DNA of 64,000 nt, taken from NCBI GenBank assembly GCA_018713255.1, contig DVFL01000023.1, positions 35,820-99,819 on the forward strand, written 5' to 3'. The notes beneath the pieces are model-generated. The model worked only from the letters and a program-made list of their open reading frames with translations, was not told where the DNA came from and ran no database searches. Shown here in pieces: positions 24,096 through 32,759 of the stretch (positions are counted from its first letter, which is position 1; every line of letters starts with the position of its first letter). This stretch comes from Candidatus Cottocaccamicrobium excrementipullorum. Lineage in GTDB: Bacteria > Bacillota > Clostridia > Lachnospirales > Lachnospiraceae. Both the position numbers and the translations under genes were made by a program.

Positions 24096-25532
24096 ATGAA
24101 GAAAAACGTGTTGTCACTGGTTCTGGCATGTGTGATTACCGCAGGCTCTCTGGTAGGCTGCGGCGGTTCGGGAAGCACACAGGCAACGACTGCTCCGGCG
24201 GGCGCCCAGGAGACCCAGGCAGAAGGCGGCGGGGAAACAGGAGGAGAATCCCAGAAAGCTCAGGCGGATTCGGCAGATCTGTCGGAGACAGACAAGATTA
24301 TCCAGGAAGCCCAGGGGATGACCATGGAAGAGCTGGCGAAAAAGGCCATTGAGGAGTCCAACGGAAAGACTTTTTATGGCGTGGGAAATTCCAGCCGGGG
24401 CAAGAGTGCCCTTCCGCTGTTTATTGAGTATCTCCAGTCGATCGATCCCTCTTATACCATGGAATATGAATGGCAGCAGCCGAAAAACAATAAGATTTTC
24501 GAACAGCTGTCAGCAGATTCCTTAAAACCGCAGGGAACCTTCGCCATGACCTTAATCCAGGACGGCAATCAGATTGAGTCGAAAATGGTTCAGACCGGTA
24601 TTTTAAAGACCTTCATTCCAAAGGAATGGGCTGAGGCAAATGGAACGACGGCTGAGGAATATGAAGGCTACCTTCCGCTGCAGACTTTGAACAAGGTGTT
24701 TATGTTCAATAATACGGGAAGCGCGGTCTACATGAATTGCTGGGACTTTATCGAGGAAGGAAGCCATCCGCTGTTTATGGATATTGATTCGGAGATCGTA
24801 GGAAAGAATTTCCTGTACATGCTGACGGAAGATCAGTACGCCGGATGGCTGAAGGAAGCATATGATGCTCTGGATGCAGACAAGCAGGCGTACTTTGCAC
24901 CGGTCATTGAAGAAGTCTCTGCGGATGCCGAAGATCTGGGACTGGGAGAGAACGGAAAGTATGCTTTGGCCTGGATTAAGCTGTGGGTGGAAAATTATAA
25001 CGCCCAGACAGATGACGGCCCGATCTGCAATACCCTGGTAACCAGTTCTGCAACGGATCAGTCCGGACTGCTGGTGTACTCCAAACTCCGTTCGGTAGAG
25101 GAATCTGCAGATGTGTCTAAGAATAACATTACTGTAGCTGCATACCAGGACGGCTATGAGGGAATCGGCGGCTATGGATACTGCCACTACCTGTTCCTGA
25201 CGGACAACAGCCCCCTGCCGTGGACGGCCTGCGCTTTCATCTCTTATATGACCTGCACCGAAGAGGGCTTCAGCGCCTGGGGCAAGGATATGGGCGGATA
25301 TTCCTCTAATCCGGAAGTGATGGAGGCCACAGAAGCCACCTACCAGCACAGCAGAGGTGGATACAATGAAGCTGGCGAAAATGAGTTTGACTGTGAAAAT
25401 GACAGAGGATATGACTGGTGGACCACGGAAGGAAAGCTGGTTCTTGAAGATCCGGAATACTGTGCAGATGTTTCCTTTACTGTAGGAAGCTGGATTGAAA
25501 TGCTGACGAAATATGCTGATTCGGCTCAGTAA
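24096..25532 (+). CDS. Solute-binding lipoprotein of the AfuABC-like transporter
   Basis: The 478-residue protein has a lipobox SLVGC (Cys22) and an Ala/Gly/Glu-rich linker to about residue 65. A large binding domain follows (KTFYGVGNSSRGKSALPLFIEYL, YGYCHYLFLTDNSPLPWTACAFI). It precedes a fused two-domain permease and an ATPase, so it is the delivery protein of that importer. Its upstream region shows activator-type control. The ligand is unknown; hexose phosphate or another phosphorylated organic compound is inferred only from the neighbouring sensor and permease type. Confidence 0.85.
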   Translation: MKKNVLSLVLACVITAGSLVGCGGSGSTQATTAPAGAQETQAEGGGETGGESQKAQADSADLSETDKIIQEAQGMTMEELAKKAIEESNGKTFYGVGNSSRGKSALPLFIEYLQSIDPSYTMEYEWQQPKNNKIFEQLSADSLKPQGTFAMTLIQDGNQIESKMVQTGILKTFIPKEWAEANGTTAEEYEGYLPLQTLNKVFMFNNTGSAVYMNCWDFIEEGSHPLFMDIDSEIVGKNFLYMLTEDQYAGWLKEAYDALDADKQAYFAPVIEEVSADAEDLGLGENGKYALAWIKLWVENYNAQTDDGPICNTLVTSSATDQSGLLVYSKLRSVEESADVSKNNITVAAYQDGYEGIGGYGYCHYLFLTDNSPLPWTACAFISYMTCTEEGFSAWGKDMGGYSSNPEVMEATEATYQHSRGGYNEAGENEFDCENDRGYDWWTTEGKLVLEDPEYCADVSFTVGSWIEMLTKYADSAQ

Positions 25533-25546
25533 GAGCTGACGGGGAA

Positions 25547-25573
25547 AAGTGCTGCGGAAAGCCTGCGGCACTT
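25547..25573 (+). other. Intercistronic hairpin after the binding-protein gene
   Basis: Arms AAGTGCTGCGG and CCTGCGGCACTT form a stem of about 11 pairs with two G-U pairs and an AAAG loop. No T-tract follows. Such hairpins often raise the level of binding-protein message relative to the permease. Confidence 0.55.
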
Positions 25574-25643
25574 CTCCTTCCGGGAACGAAACATGTTTTA
25601 CGGGGCGGTTTGGGCTGCCCTGGGCACATAAGGAGTTGAAGAT

Positions 25644-27464
25644 ATGGAAAAAACCAATCGCCGCAGGGTACTGTTCCTGAATTCGGTGAGGACTTATCTT
25701 TCCAAGCCGCAGAACGTGATTCTTCTGTTGTTCGGCATTGTGCTGACGTTTACTACAGTGGCGCCGATTGTGGCGATCGTAAAGGACACGTTTACCATAC
25801 ATCCGGGAACGATTGACGCCCACCTTACCGGAAAGGCCTCGGGATATACCTGTGTGAATTACATTGACCTGTTTACCAGCAGGCTGGCCAGGACGAATCT
25901 CTGGAAGCCGCTGTTAAACACATTGCTGCTTTCCGGGCTTTCCTGTGTGATTTCAATTCTGTACGGGGGTTTTTTTGCGTTTCTGGTTACCCGGACGAAT
26001 TTGAAATTTAAAAAATATTTAAGCTCTATTTTTATTTTCCCCTACATTATGCCCCAGTGGACGCTGGCGGTAGTCTGGCAGAATTTGTTCAACAGCAATC
26101 AGGTGACCGGCACGGCCAACGGCCTTCTGGCGGCCCTTTTCGGATTCTGCGCGCCCCAGTGGTGGTGCCAGGGCCTGTTCCCCAGCGCCATGGTTCTGGG
26201 ACTCCATTACGCCCCCTTTGCCTATATTCTGATTGGCGGAATCTTTCGGAATATGGACGCAAATCTGGAGGAGGCGGCAACGATTCTGGATACGCCAAGA
26301 TGGAAAACCATGCTCTGCATCACACTGCCGATGATTAAGCCGGCGATTCTGTCTACCATCCTTCTGGTATTTGGAAGCGCCATGGGCAGTTATCCTGTGC
26401 CTCACTACTTGGGTTTGACCACCCTTTCCACAAAATATATTTCTCTGAATTCCAAGTACACCGGCGAAGCCAGCATCCTGGCCATCATCATGATGATTTT
26501 TGGCGTGGCTATTCTTGGCCTGAATCAGGCCAGCTTAAAGAGCCGGAAAAATTATACGACGGTTACCGGAAAATCAGGCCAGCTGTCGAAGATCAACCTG
26601 GGCCGTGTGGGAAAGTATGGGGCAGGAGTGATTTTTATTGTTTTAACGTTTTTTACCAGCATTTTCCCGATCCTTTTGTTCGCACTGGAAACCTTCCTGC
26701 CGAATCCCGGTGATTACAGCTTCCTGTATACGGGAGATATGAGCAATCTGACTGCCAAATGGTGGCTGACCAGTGAGAATATTACGGAAAATGGACTGTA
26801 CGGCCAGATGGGAATTCTGTACAACTCCACAATCTGGTCCGCCTTTAAGGGGACGCTTCTGGTGGCGGTGAGCTGTTCACTGATTGCCGGAACCATCGGC
26901 ACCCTTATCGGCTATGCAGTGTCGAAAAACAGGAGAAGCCGCTGGGCGGGCTATGTCAACAGCATGGCTTTTCTCCCATACCTGATGCCTTCGATTGCGG
27001 TAGGCGCGGCGTTTTTTATTCTGTTTTCCAATGACAAGATTAATCTGTTTAATACATACACGCTGCTGATTATCGCGGGAACCATCAAATATATCCCCTT
27101 TGCCAGCCGGAGTGCTTTAAATTCCATGCTGCAGATCAGCGGAGAAATCGAGGAGGCGGCGATTATTCAGAATCTGCCCTGGTATAAACGGATGTTCCGA
27201 ATTATTATCCCTATTCAGAAATCCGCCATCATCAGCGGGTACATGCTTCCCTTTATGACCTGTTTAAGAGAGCTGTCCCTGTTCCTTCTTTTGTGTACCC
27301 AGGGCTTTATTCTTTCCACAACGCTGGATTACTTTGATGAAATGGGCCTGTATGCGTTTTCCAGCGCCATTAATCTGATTTTGATTGTGACGATTCTGTT
27401 TTTTAATACCGTGGTAAATAAGCTGACCGGAGCCAGTCTGGACAGCGGAATAGGAGGGAACTAG
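25644..27464 (+). CDS. Fused two-domain ABC permease (AfuB/ThiP type)
   Basis: The 606-residue protein is a tandem fusion of two permease halves with about twelve hydrophobic helices. Each half carries an EAA loop: LEEAATILDTPRWKTMLCIT near residues 201-220 and IEEAAIIQNLPWYKRMFRI near residues 503-521. Fused permeases of this layout occur in AfuABC, ThiBPQ and FbpABC importers. It is two bases from the ATPase gene. Together with the upstream lipoprotein it forms an importer of a small anion, with hexose phosphate as one candidate. Confidence 0.9.
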   Translation: MEKTNRRRVLFLNSVRTYLSKPQNVILLLFGIVLTFTTVAPIVAIVKDTFTIHPGTIDAHLTGKASGYTCVNYIDLFTSRLARTNLWKPLLNTLLLSGLSCVISILYGGFFAFLVTRTNLKFKKYLSSIFIFPYIMPQWTLAVVWQNLFNSNQVTGTANGLLAALFGFCAPQWWCQGLFPSAMVLGLHYAPFAYILIGGIFRNMDANLEEAATILDTPRWKTMLCITLPMIKPAILSTILLVFGSAMGSYPVPHYLGLTTLSTKYISLNSKYTGEASILAIIMMIFGVAILGLNQASLKSRKNYTTVTGKSGQLSKINLGRVGKYGAGVIFIVLTFFTSIFPILLFALETFLPNPGDYSFLYTGDMSNLTAKWWLTSENITENGLYGQMGILYNSTIWSAFKGTLLVAVSCSLIAGTIGTLIGYAVSKNRRSRWAGYVNSMAFLPYLMPSIAVGAAFFILFSNDKINLFNTYTLLIIAGTIKYIPFASRSALNSMLQISGEIEEAAIIQNLPWYKRMFRIIIPIQKSAIISGYMLPFMTCLRELSLFLLLCTQGFILSTTLDYFDEMGLYAFSSAINLILIVTILFFNTVVNKLTGASLDSGIGGN

Positions 27465-27466
27465 GC

Positions 27467-29122
27467 ATGCCGGAGATTAGATTAGAAAAGGTGACGAAAC
27501 GCTGGGGCCGCTTCTATGGCGTGGACCAGCTGGATCTGACTATAGAAGACAATTCTTTTATTACGCTTCTGGGCCCCTCCGGATGCGGAAAAACAACGAT
27601 TCTGCGGATGATCGCCGGTCTGGAGACGCCGACCAGCGGCAGGATTACCATTGGCGACCGCGTGGTATTTGACAGCGAAGCCGGGATCAATGTGCCGGCA
27701 AACAAGCGCAAGGTGGGATTTCTGTTCCAGAATTACGCGCTGTGGCCGAATATGACGGTTTATCAGAATATTTCCTTTGGTTTGGGAAACGTGAAAGAAG
27801 ACCTGCCGGTGTATGATTTTGAGGCCAGAACCACACAGGCCTTAATCAGAGCGCTTCAAAATCCCCGGCGGCTTCAGGAGATGACCCTTGAGTGCAGAGA
27901 CAAGAAGGGAAAGCTGGATATGGATAAGGTGTATCTGAAGTATATTGACGCCTACACCATGTCCATCTATACGGCAAAAACTTTGTTTGGATACGGAATT
28001 CATCAGGCATCTGACCCGGAGGCGGCTGCCGGAGCGAAGAAAAAACAGCTGGAGGAGAAGCTGGCCTCACTGAGAGAAGGGCACCGGGCGAAAGGCGAAG
28101 AATTAGATGAAGATTTTGCAGTAGTGAAAAATGGGAAAGTATGTAAGCAGGAGCGCAAGCTGACGAAGGAAGAGATCGATCTGTCGGTCAGGCGGGTATC
28201 CCGGATCGTCAAGATCGGCATGTTTATGAACCGGTATCCGGCGGAATTATCCGGCGGACAGCAGCAGAGGGTGGCCATTGCCAGAACACTGGCGCCGGAG
28301 CCGGATGTACTGTTTATGGACGAGCCGCTGTCTAACCTGGATGCGAAGCTCAGGCTGGAAATGCGGTATGAACTTCAGCGCCTCCATGTGGAAACGGGAA
28401 GCACGTTTGTATATGTGACCCACGACCAGATGGAAGCCATGACCCTTGCTACGAAAATTTGCCTGATCAATAATGGTGTTCTCCAGCAGTATGATGCGCC
28501 TCTGGATGTATATAATCGGCCGGAAAATCTGTTTGTGGCGGATTTTGTCGGGAATCCTTCCATTAATTTCGTTGAGGCGAAAGGCGCTCAGGGGCCTGAC
28601 GGCACGGTGGAACTGACGATTTTAGGCGGAAGAAAGGTGCGGTTTTATCCGGAACAGCCGTTGGATCTGGAAGCCTGGAGAGCGGAGCGGGACCGGAGAA
28701 ATCAGGAGGAAGAGAGAAAACGCCAGGAATTCCTGCGGGATAAGCGCAATGTGGAAAAGAGCAATAAGGACGAACCGTTTAACTGCCATATTCCCCGGGT
28801 GAATGAGGATGACTACAGTGTGGAGGAAGAGCCGGTGATTACGGATGAGGATTTTATCCTGGCTATCCGGCCGGAATTCATTCGGCTCAGTGAAACCGGC
28901 GAGATTTCAGCAACGGTGTACGGCGCCATGCCTACCGGAATGGAGTCAACGCTGAAGCTGCGTGCAGGCGATTATCTCCTTACCAGTGTGGTATTCGGCT
29001 CAGCCACTTATCCCATCGGCCAGCAGGTGCGCATGGGATTTAAGGGAAATGGGATGCTTCTGTATGACCGCACTTCTGGAAAGCTGGCGGCGGCAGGCTG
29101 CCTGGCTGACTGGGAGAAGTAA
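27467..29122 (+). CDS. AfuC/PotA-like ABC ATPase with a large insertion before the signature motif
   Basis: The 551-residue protein has Walker A GPSGCGKT (36-43), the Q-loop glutamine near 88, signature LSGGQQQR near 261, Walker B VLFMDEPLSN and switch VTHDQMEAM. In ordinary PotA/AfuC ATPases the signature follows the Q-loop by about 45 residues. Here it comes about 170 residues later because of an insertion of roughly 120-125 residues in the helical subdomain that contacts the permease. A second charged insertion (near residues 405-455, rich in Arg/Glu/Lys) splits the C-terminal TOBE-like region. Catalytic motifs are intact, so it is probably active. The insertions may be regulatory or adapt it to the fused permease. 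Confidence 0.9.
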   Translation: MPEIRLEKVTKRWGRFYGVDQLDLTIEDNSFITLLGPSGCGKTTILRMIAGLETPTSGRITIGDRVVFDSEAGINVPANKRKVGFLFQNYALWPNMTVYQNISFGLGNVKEDLPVYDFEARTTQALIRALQNPRRLQEMTLECRDKKGKLDMDKVYLKYIDAYTMSIYTAKTLFGYGIHQASDPEAAAGAKKKQLEEKLASLREGHRAKGEELDEDFAVVKNGKVCKQERKLTKEEIDLSVRRVSRIVKIGMFMNRYPAELSGGQQQRVAIARTLAPEPDVLFMDEPLSNLDAKLRLEMRYELQRLHVETGSTFVYVTHDQMEAMTLATKICLINNGVLQQYDAPLDVYNRPENLFVADFVGNPSINFVEAKGAQGPDGTVELTILGGRKVRFYPEQPLDLEAWRAERDRRNQEEERKRQEFLRDKRNVEKSNKDEPFNCHIPRVNEDDYSVEEEPVITDEDFILAIRPEFIRLSETGEISATVYGAMPTGMESTLKLRAGDYLLTSVVFGSATYPIGQQVRMGFKGNGMLLYDRTSGKLAAAGCLADWEK

Positions 29123-29171
29123 GGCAGAAAACCGGAGCAAGGCCGGCGGGAAAAGCATAGCAGAAAGATAA

Positions 29172-29218
29172 AAACTCCGGGAAAGCACGCCTCGGTGCGT
29201 TTTCCCGGAGTTTCTTTT
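29172..29218. terminator. Bidirectional terminator
   Basis: A long stem (AAACTCCGGGAAA arms) with an inner GCAC/GTGC stem has T-runs on both strands. It serves the transporter operon on the plus strand and the cotJ operon on the minus strand. Confidence 0.88.
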
Positions 29219-29247
29219 GGCTGTTTACCGGCTGTCCTGGGGCATGG

Positions 29248-29874
29248 TTAATTTGCCTGCTTTGCCAGAGGGATCATCTGTTTATCAAATTCCGGATTGA
29301 AGTAGTAAAAGTTTCGTTCATCCAGTGTGCTCTTGATTTTTTCCAGAGCCTCCCCAAATCTCTGGAAATGGACGATTTCTCTTGCTCTTAAGAATTTCAG
29401 CGGTTCCCGCACATCGGGATCGTCGATGATGCGGATCAGATTATCATAAGTGCTTCTGGCTTTCTGTTCGGCAGAAAGGTTTTCATGAAGGTCGGTGATG
29501 GCGTCGCCTTTGGACTGGAATTCGCAGGCATTAAAGGGAATGCCCGCTGCGGCGGCAGGCCAAATGCCTGCGGTGTGGTCGATATAATAGGCGTCGAAGC
29601 CTGCGGTCTTTGCCTGTTCTGGGGTCAGGTTTTTCGTCAGCTGATAGACCATGGCGCAGATCATTTCCAGATGCCCCAGTTCTTCCGTGCCGATGTCAGT
29701 TAAAAGACCGCCGACTTCCTTGCATGGCATGGTGTAGCGCTGGGAAAGATAACGCATGGAGGCGGCCAGCTCGCCGTCGGGGCCGCCGAACTGACTGATG
29801 ATCAGAGAGGCGGTTTTGGGACAGGTTTTTCGGATATTAATGGGAAACTGCAGACGTTTTTCGTAAAGCCACAT
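29248..29874 (-). CDS. cotJC: Spore coat manganese catalase-like protein CotJC
   Basis: The 208-residue protein matches the Mn-catalase family CotJC: MWLYEKRLQFPINI at the start, a metal-ligand region TEELGHLEMICAM around residues 66-78 and a later REIVHFQRFGEAL. It belongs to the inner spore coat of Bacillus and Clostridia. It is last in a cotJA-cotJB-cotJC operon, 18 bases after cotJB, and shows that the organism can form spores. Whether it has catalase activity is not shown by sequence alone. Confidence 0.93.
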   Translation of the reverse strand: MWLYEKRLQFPINIRKTCPKTASLIISQFGGPDGELAASMRYLSQRYTMPCKEVGGLLTDIGTEELGHLEMICAMVYQLTKNLTPEQAKTAGFDAYYIDHTAGIWPAAAAGIPFNACEFQSKGDAITDLHENLSAEQKARSTYDNLIRIIDDPDVREPLKFLRAREIVHFQRFGEALEKIKSTLDERNFYYFNPEFDKQMIPLAKQAN

Positions 29875-29892
29875 GGTTAAACACCTCCTTGC

Positions 29893-30192
29893 TTATCCCT
29901 GAGGCGGATTATCCCAGGGAAGTGGCCCATCGCTCCAAGTAAAATGTTTTTGGCTGGGATAACGGGTAAATGTGCTGCTCTGATTGTTTGTGTCGGGGCA
30001 TACACAGTTCATGGTCAGGGGCTCGAATTTTCTGGCATAATCTTCAAGAAGCTGTTTTCGTTTTGCTGCAGCCTGGGAAAAAGCTTCCAGTCCTTGAGGA
30101 TCAAGAGGATGGGTATCCAGATACAGGGCCAGATCGTTGACCATAAAACTGACTTCGCTGATTTCCTGAAGCATAGTATTGCGGTCAGACAT
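29893..30192 (-). CDS. cotJB: Spore coat protein CotJB
   Basis: The 99-residue protein has the CotJB pattern: MLQEISEVSFMVNDLALYLDTHP at the N-terminus (written here in part), a central helix, and a C-terminal aromatic block (FTWSDGPLPWDNPP). It starts 8 bases inside cotJA and precedes cotJC. It is a small coat component thought to assemble with CotJC. Confidence 0.9.
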   Translation of the reverse strand: MSDRNTMLQEISEVSFMVNDLALYLDTHPLDPQGLEAFSQAAAKRKQLLEDYARKFEPLTMNCVCPDTNNQSSTFTRYPSQKHFTWSDGPLPWDNPPQG

Positions 30193-30409
30193 GGGGGCTT
30201 CCTCCTTCCGTCAGATAAAAGGGAAGATCCAGACAAGGGAAAATGGTGCCTTGCTTAAGGGCATGGCTTTTCTCATAGGGAGTCTCCCAGGGCTGTGTGG
30301 GAACGGAAGCAATCGCCAGGGGAAATCCCCGCTGAGGAGCTGGACCACAGCTGCACGGAGGAGAAGAAGCTTCCGGGATTGAGCCGGAGGCCGTTTTGCA
30401 AAGGTTCAT
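30185..30409 (-). CDS. cotJA: Spore coat-associated protein CotJA
   Basis: The 74-residue protein has the CotJA core: PLAIASVPTQPWETPYE, then ALKQGTIFPCLDLPF near residues 50-64. It is longer at the N-terminus (cysteine/proline-rich) than the Bacillus protein. It is the first gene of the cotJ operon, and the ATG at 30409 has an AAAGGAG site upstream. Mother-cell sigma factor control is expected, but I could not identify a clear SigE or SigK promoter. Confidence 0.85.
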   Translation of the reverse strand: MNLCKTASGSIPEASSPPCSCGPAPQRGFPLAIASVPTQPWETPYEKSHALKQGTIFPCLDLPFYLTEGGSPHV

Positions 30410-30587
30410 AAACTGCGCTCCTTTCTTTGATCTCCAAACTTAAGAAATTGTTTCATGGAGAAATAGGATTGAAATTGGTTCCGGTGATAGTATGGACGGC
30501 GGAGAAAAGATTTATGGCGGCGAAGGAATGGAAGAGAAGGCAAAAAATGCAGGCGAGGAAAGGTAAATCTTCCTACTTAAAAACAAT

Positions 30588-30627
30588 AAAAAAGGAAGGA
30601 CTTCTTCTGGGAAATCCTTCCTTTTTT
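30588..30627 (-). terminator. Terminator of the small cysteine-motif gene
   Basis: Arms AAAAAAGGAAGGA and TCCTTCCTTTTTT make a stem of 13 pairs with T-tracts in both directions. It lies 12 bases beyond the minus-strand gene. Confidence 0.85.
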
Positions 30628-30639
30628 AATACATGACAG

Positions 30640-30996
30640 TTACTGCATCTGCTCTTTCTTTTCCAAAATTTCCGCCACAATGGCGCAGGCCGGACAATCG
30701 CAGTATTTGCCGCCGGAAGCTTTAATTTCCTTTCCGTGGGCGGCGATTTCCTCTGCCTTTTCTGCTCCAAAGTACTGGCGTCCCTGATCGGAGCTGGCGA
30801 AGGCGATCAGCTGGTCTATGGGCATAATGTCTTCTTCCAGTTCCTTAAGGTAGGCTTTAGTTTCTTCTGCTTCACGGTCTGTCCCTGCGGCTTCAAGCCA
30901 GGCTTTGGCAGCGGCTTTTGCTTCGCTGCTGCAGGTAGGGGCCTCAATCAGGGCCTTGGTCTTCTCAGTTACAAAGTCTAATACAGATTTTTCCAT
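30640..30996 (-). CDS. Small conserved protein with CDCPAC motif
   Basis: The 118-residue protein (MEKSVLDFVTEKTKALI at the start, KYCDCPACAIVAEIL at the end) belongs to a family common in Lachnospiraceae that is often labelled as an Hsp90-like protein. I see no Hsp90 domain. The CDCPAC motif could bind metal or act in redox. I place the start at 30996 where GAGGTG precedes the ATG. The upstream in-frame ATG at 31017 lies only about 12 bases from a TATAAT element and has no ribosome site. Confidence 0.75.
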   Translation of the reverse strand: MEKSVLDFVTEKTKALIEAPTCSSEAKAAAKAWLEAAGTDREAEETKAYLKELEEDIMPIDQLIAFASSDQGRQYFGAEKAEEIAAHGKEIKASGGKYCDCPACAIVAEILEKKEQMQ

Positions 30997-31028
30997 GGAT
31001 AGCACCTCGCTTTTCATAAGATGTCTTT

Positions 31029-31037
31029 ATTATACCA
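31029..31037 (-). promoter_or_regulatory. Extended -10 promoter of the CDCPAC gene
   Basis: On the minus strand TGGTATAAT is seen, an extended -10 with no good -35, about 30 bases from the preferred start. Confidence 0.55.
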
Positions 31038-31103
31038 TATTTTTCCCAAAAACATAGTATCCCGCCTGTTCAAGCTGTGTTGCTGAAATCGATGAAATTC
31101 AGA

Positions 31104-32549
31104 TTATGAAGCTTTGCGCCTGGCATCTGTTTTTCGGCATAGAGCTTCTCCTGCTTTTTCCAGGAAGCTGACCACGGACTGGATATCCTGGGGGCTGGTT
31201 TCCGGGTGCAGGATGCACATGCGCAGAACATTTTTTCCCTGAAGGGTGGTGGTCAGAATCTGGGCGTATCCAGAGGCGTTGATGGCCTGGGCAAGCTGCT
31301 GGTTTAGCTGATCAAGGCAGGATTCCGGATAGCCTGCCGGCGCCAGACGGAAGTTTAAAATTCCCTGGCGGGCGGGAGAAACGATCTCCCACTGGGGATT
31401 TTTCTGCAGCAGGGATTCAGCGAATCTGGCCATGGCGCAGCCGTGGTCGATCATTTCTCCCATGGCTTTTGTCCCGGTGATCTGCAGGGTCAGCCAGAGC
31501 TTGAGGGCCCTGGCGGGACGGGTAAGTTCAGGTCCTAAATCCCAGTAATTTTCTGCCGGATTGTGAACTTCCGCGTCTTTTAAGTATTCTGGATGAGCCG
31601 AGAAGGCGCGGGAGAGGAAGCTGGCATCCCGGACAAGAACCATGCTGCATCCGTAGGTCTGGCGCATCCATTTATGAGCGTCCCAGCTGATGCTGTGGGA
31701 AAGTTCAATTCCCTTAAGCAGAGAGCGCTGAGTCGGGGAAAGAAGGAGAGAAGCGCCGAAAGCTCCGTCCACATGCATCCAGAGCCGGTTTTTACGGCAG
31801 ATCTCGCCGATTTCTTCCAGGGGATCAATGCTTCCTGTATTGGTGGTGCCGGCGGTAGCGATGACGGCGAAGGGAATCCTTCCCCACTGGCGGTCCTCCT
31901 GGATAGCCCGGGTTAAGGCCTGAAGATCCATTCGGAACTGATCGTCAGTTTCAATAGAGCGGATCTGCTCCGGGGCAAAGCCGATGATGTGGAGGGCCTT
32001 GGCCACGGAGGAGTGGGTCTGCCGGGAGACGTAAGCGATTCCCAGAGACCGGTTTTCCGGAGTCAGACGATTATCTCTGGCGGCGGTGAGGGCGGTAAGA
32101 TTTGCCATGGAGCCTCCTGAGAGGAAGATTCCTCCGGCTTTTTCGGGATATCCGGCCAGGCCGCACATCCAGCGGATCAGTTTTTCTTCAATGCATGCAG
32201 CTCCCGGCGCGTTCATCCAGCATCCGGCATGAGGATCGTAGACGCTGGTTAACAGATCCCCCATCCAGGAATAGACGGATACGGGACTGGGAATACAGGA
32301 AAAGCAGCGTGGATGCTGCACTCTGGTTCCTCCCGCCTTCTGATAAATTTCCGTGGCCATTTCCTCAAGAACCTCTGCTGCCGGCCTGCCATGTTCTGGA
32401 ATCTTCATGTTCTGCAGTTTGAGGAGGGTTTCCGGGTTTGGTTCGGTAAAGGCGGGTTCTTGTTTTATCTCCTGGTAAAATTTTACTGCGGAGTCAATGA
32501 AATGCTTCATCCATTGAGCAGCTTGATCTTGATTTTCTTTTTCATCCAT
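31104..32549 (-). CDS. PLP-dependent amino-acid decarboxylase (group II)
   Basis: The 481-residue enzyme matches group II pyridoxal-phosphate decarboxylases: FLSGGSMANLTAL for phosphate binding, the His at QTHSSV, MHVDGAFG with the pyridine-binding Asp, and the Schiff-base Lys293 in SWDAHKWM. Relatives decarboxylate tryptophan, tyrosine, phenylalanine, DOPA, glutamate or diaminobutyrate. The tryptophan decarboxylase of Ruminococcus gnavus is a known gut example, but the substrate here is open. I start at 32549 where AGGAGG lies nine bases upstream. A LysR regulator gene is divergent and probably controls it. The product would be an amine released to the gut. Confidence 0.85.
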   Translation of the reverse strand: MDEKENQDQAAQWMKHFIDSAVKFYQEIKQEPAFTEPNPETLLKLQNMKIPEHGRPAAEVLEEMATEIYQKAGGTRVQHPRCFSCIPSPVSVYSWMGDLLTSVYDPHAGCWMNAPGAACIEEKLIRWMCGLAGYPEKAGGIFLSGGSMANLTALTAARDNRLTPENRSLGIAYVSRQTHSSVAKALHIIGFAPEQIRSIETDDQFRMDLQALTRAIQEDRQWGRIPFAVIATAGTTNTGSIDPLEEIGEICRKNRLWMHVDGAFGASLLLSPTQRSLLKGIELSHSISWDAHKWMRQTYGCSMVLVRDASFLSRAFSAHPEYLKDAEVHNPAENYWDLGPELTRPARALKLWLTLQITGTKAMGEMIDHGCAMARFAESLLQKNPQWEIVSPARQGILNFRLAPAGYPESCLDQLNQQLAQAINASGYAQILTTTLQGKNVLRMCILHPETSPQDIQSVVSFLEKAGEALCRKTDARRKAS

Positions 32550-32667
32550 TGCTGAGTTCCTCCTGTTTTCATCTTCTTGACAGATTCTGGAGTATACTGT
32601 ACCATGAGAATATTCATTTGTTAAATTCATGGTTTTTATAATATAGTTGAAAAATTTTCATCGTTTA

Positions 32668-32696
32668 TTTTGGGCATCGGTATTTTCCTGTATACT
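32668..32696 (+). promoter_or_regulatory. Candidate promoter of the LysR gene
   Basis: TTTTGG, a 17-base spacer and TATACT are seen. The AT-rich interval 32600-32670 upstream contains small inverted repeats (ATGA..TCAT, GAAAAATTTTC) that could be LysR sites. Confidence 0.4.
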
Positions 32697-32759
32697 GGTG
32701 CTAACGGTGAAGAGAAGGGTGACAATGGGGAAGAGAAAATCATCAGAAAGGCGGAAGGC

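Noticed and set aside
20377..29122. Calling the sensor/importer cluster an iron-uptake system
   Set aside because: The family name suggests Fe3+, but AfuABC and HptARS, the closest organisational parallels I know, handle hexose phosphates; no iron-type regulator or Fur-like site was seen.
30427..30636. 69-codon plus-strand frame in the gap after cotJA
   Set aside because: It begins at a TTG without a clear ribosome site, is basic and low in complexity, and its end is the terminator stem at 30588-30627. No family resemblance. The 230-base gap 30410-30639 otherwise holds only that terminator.
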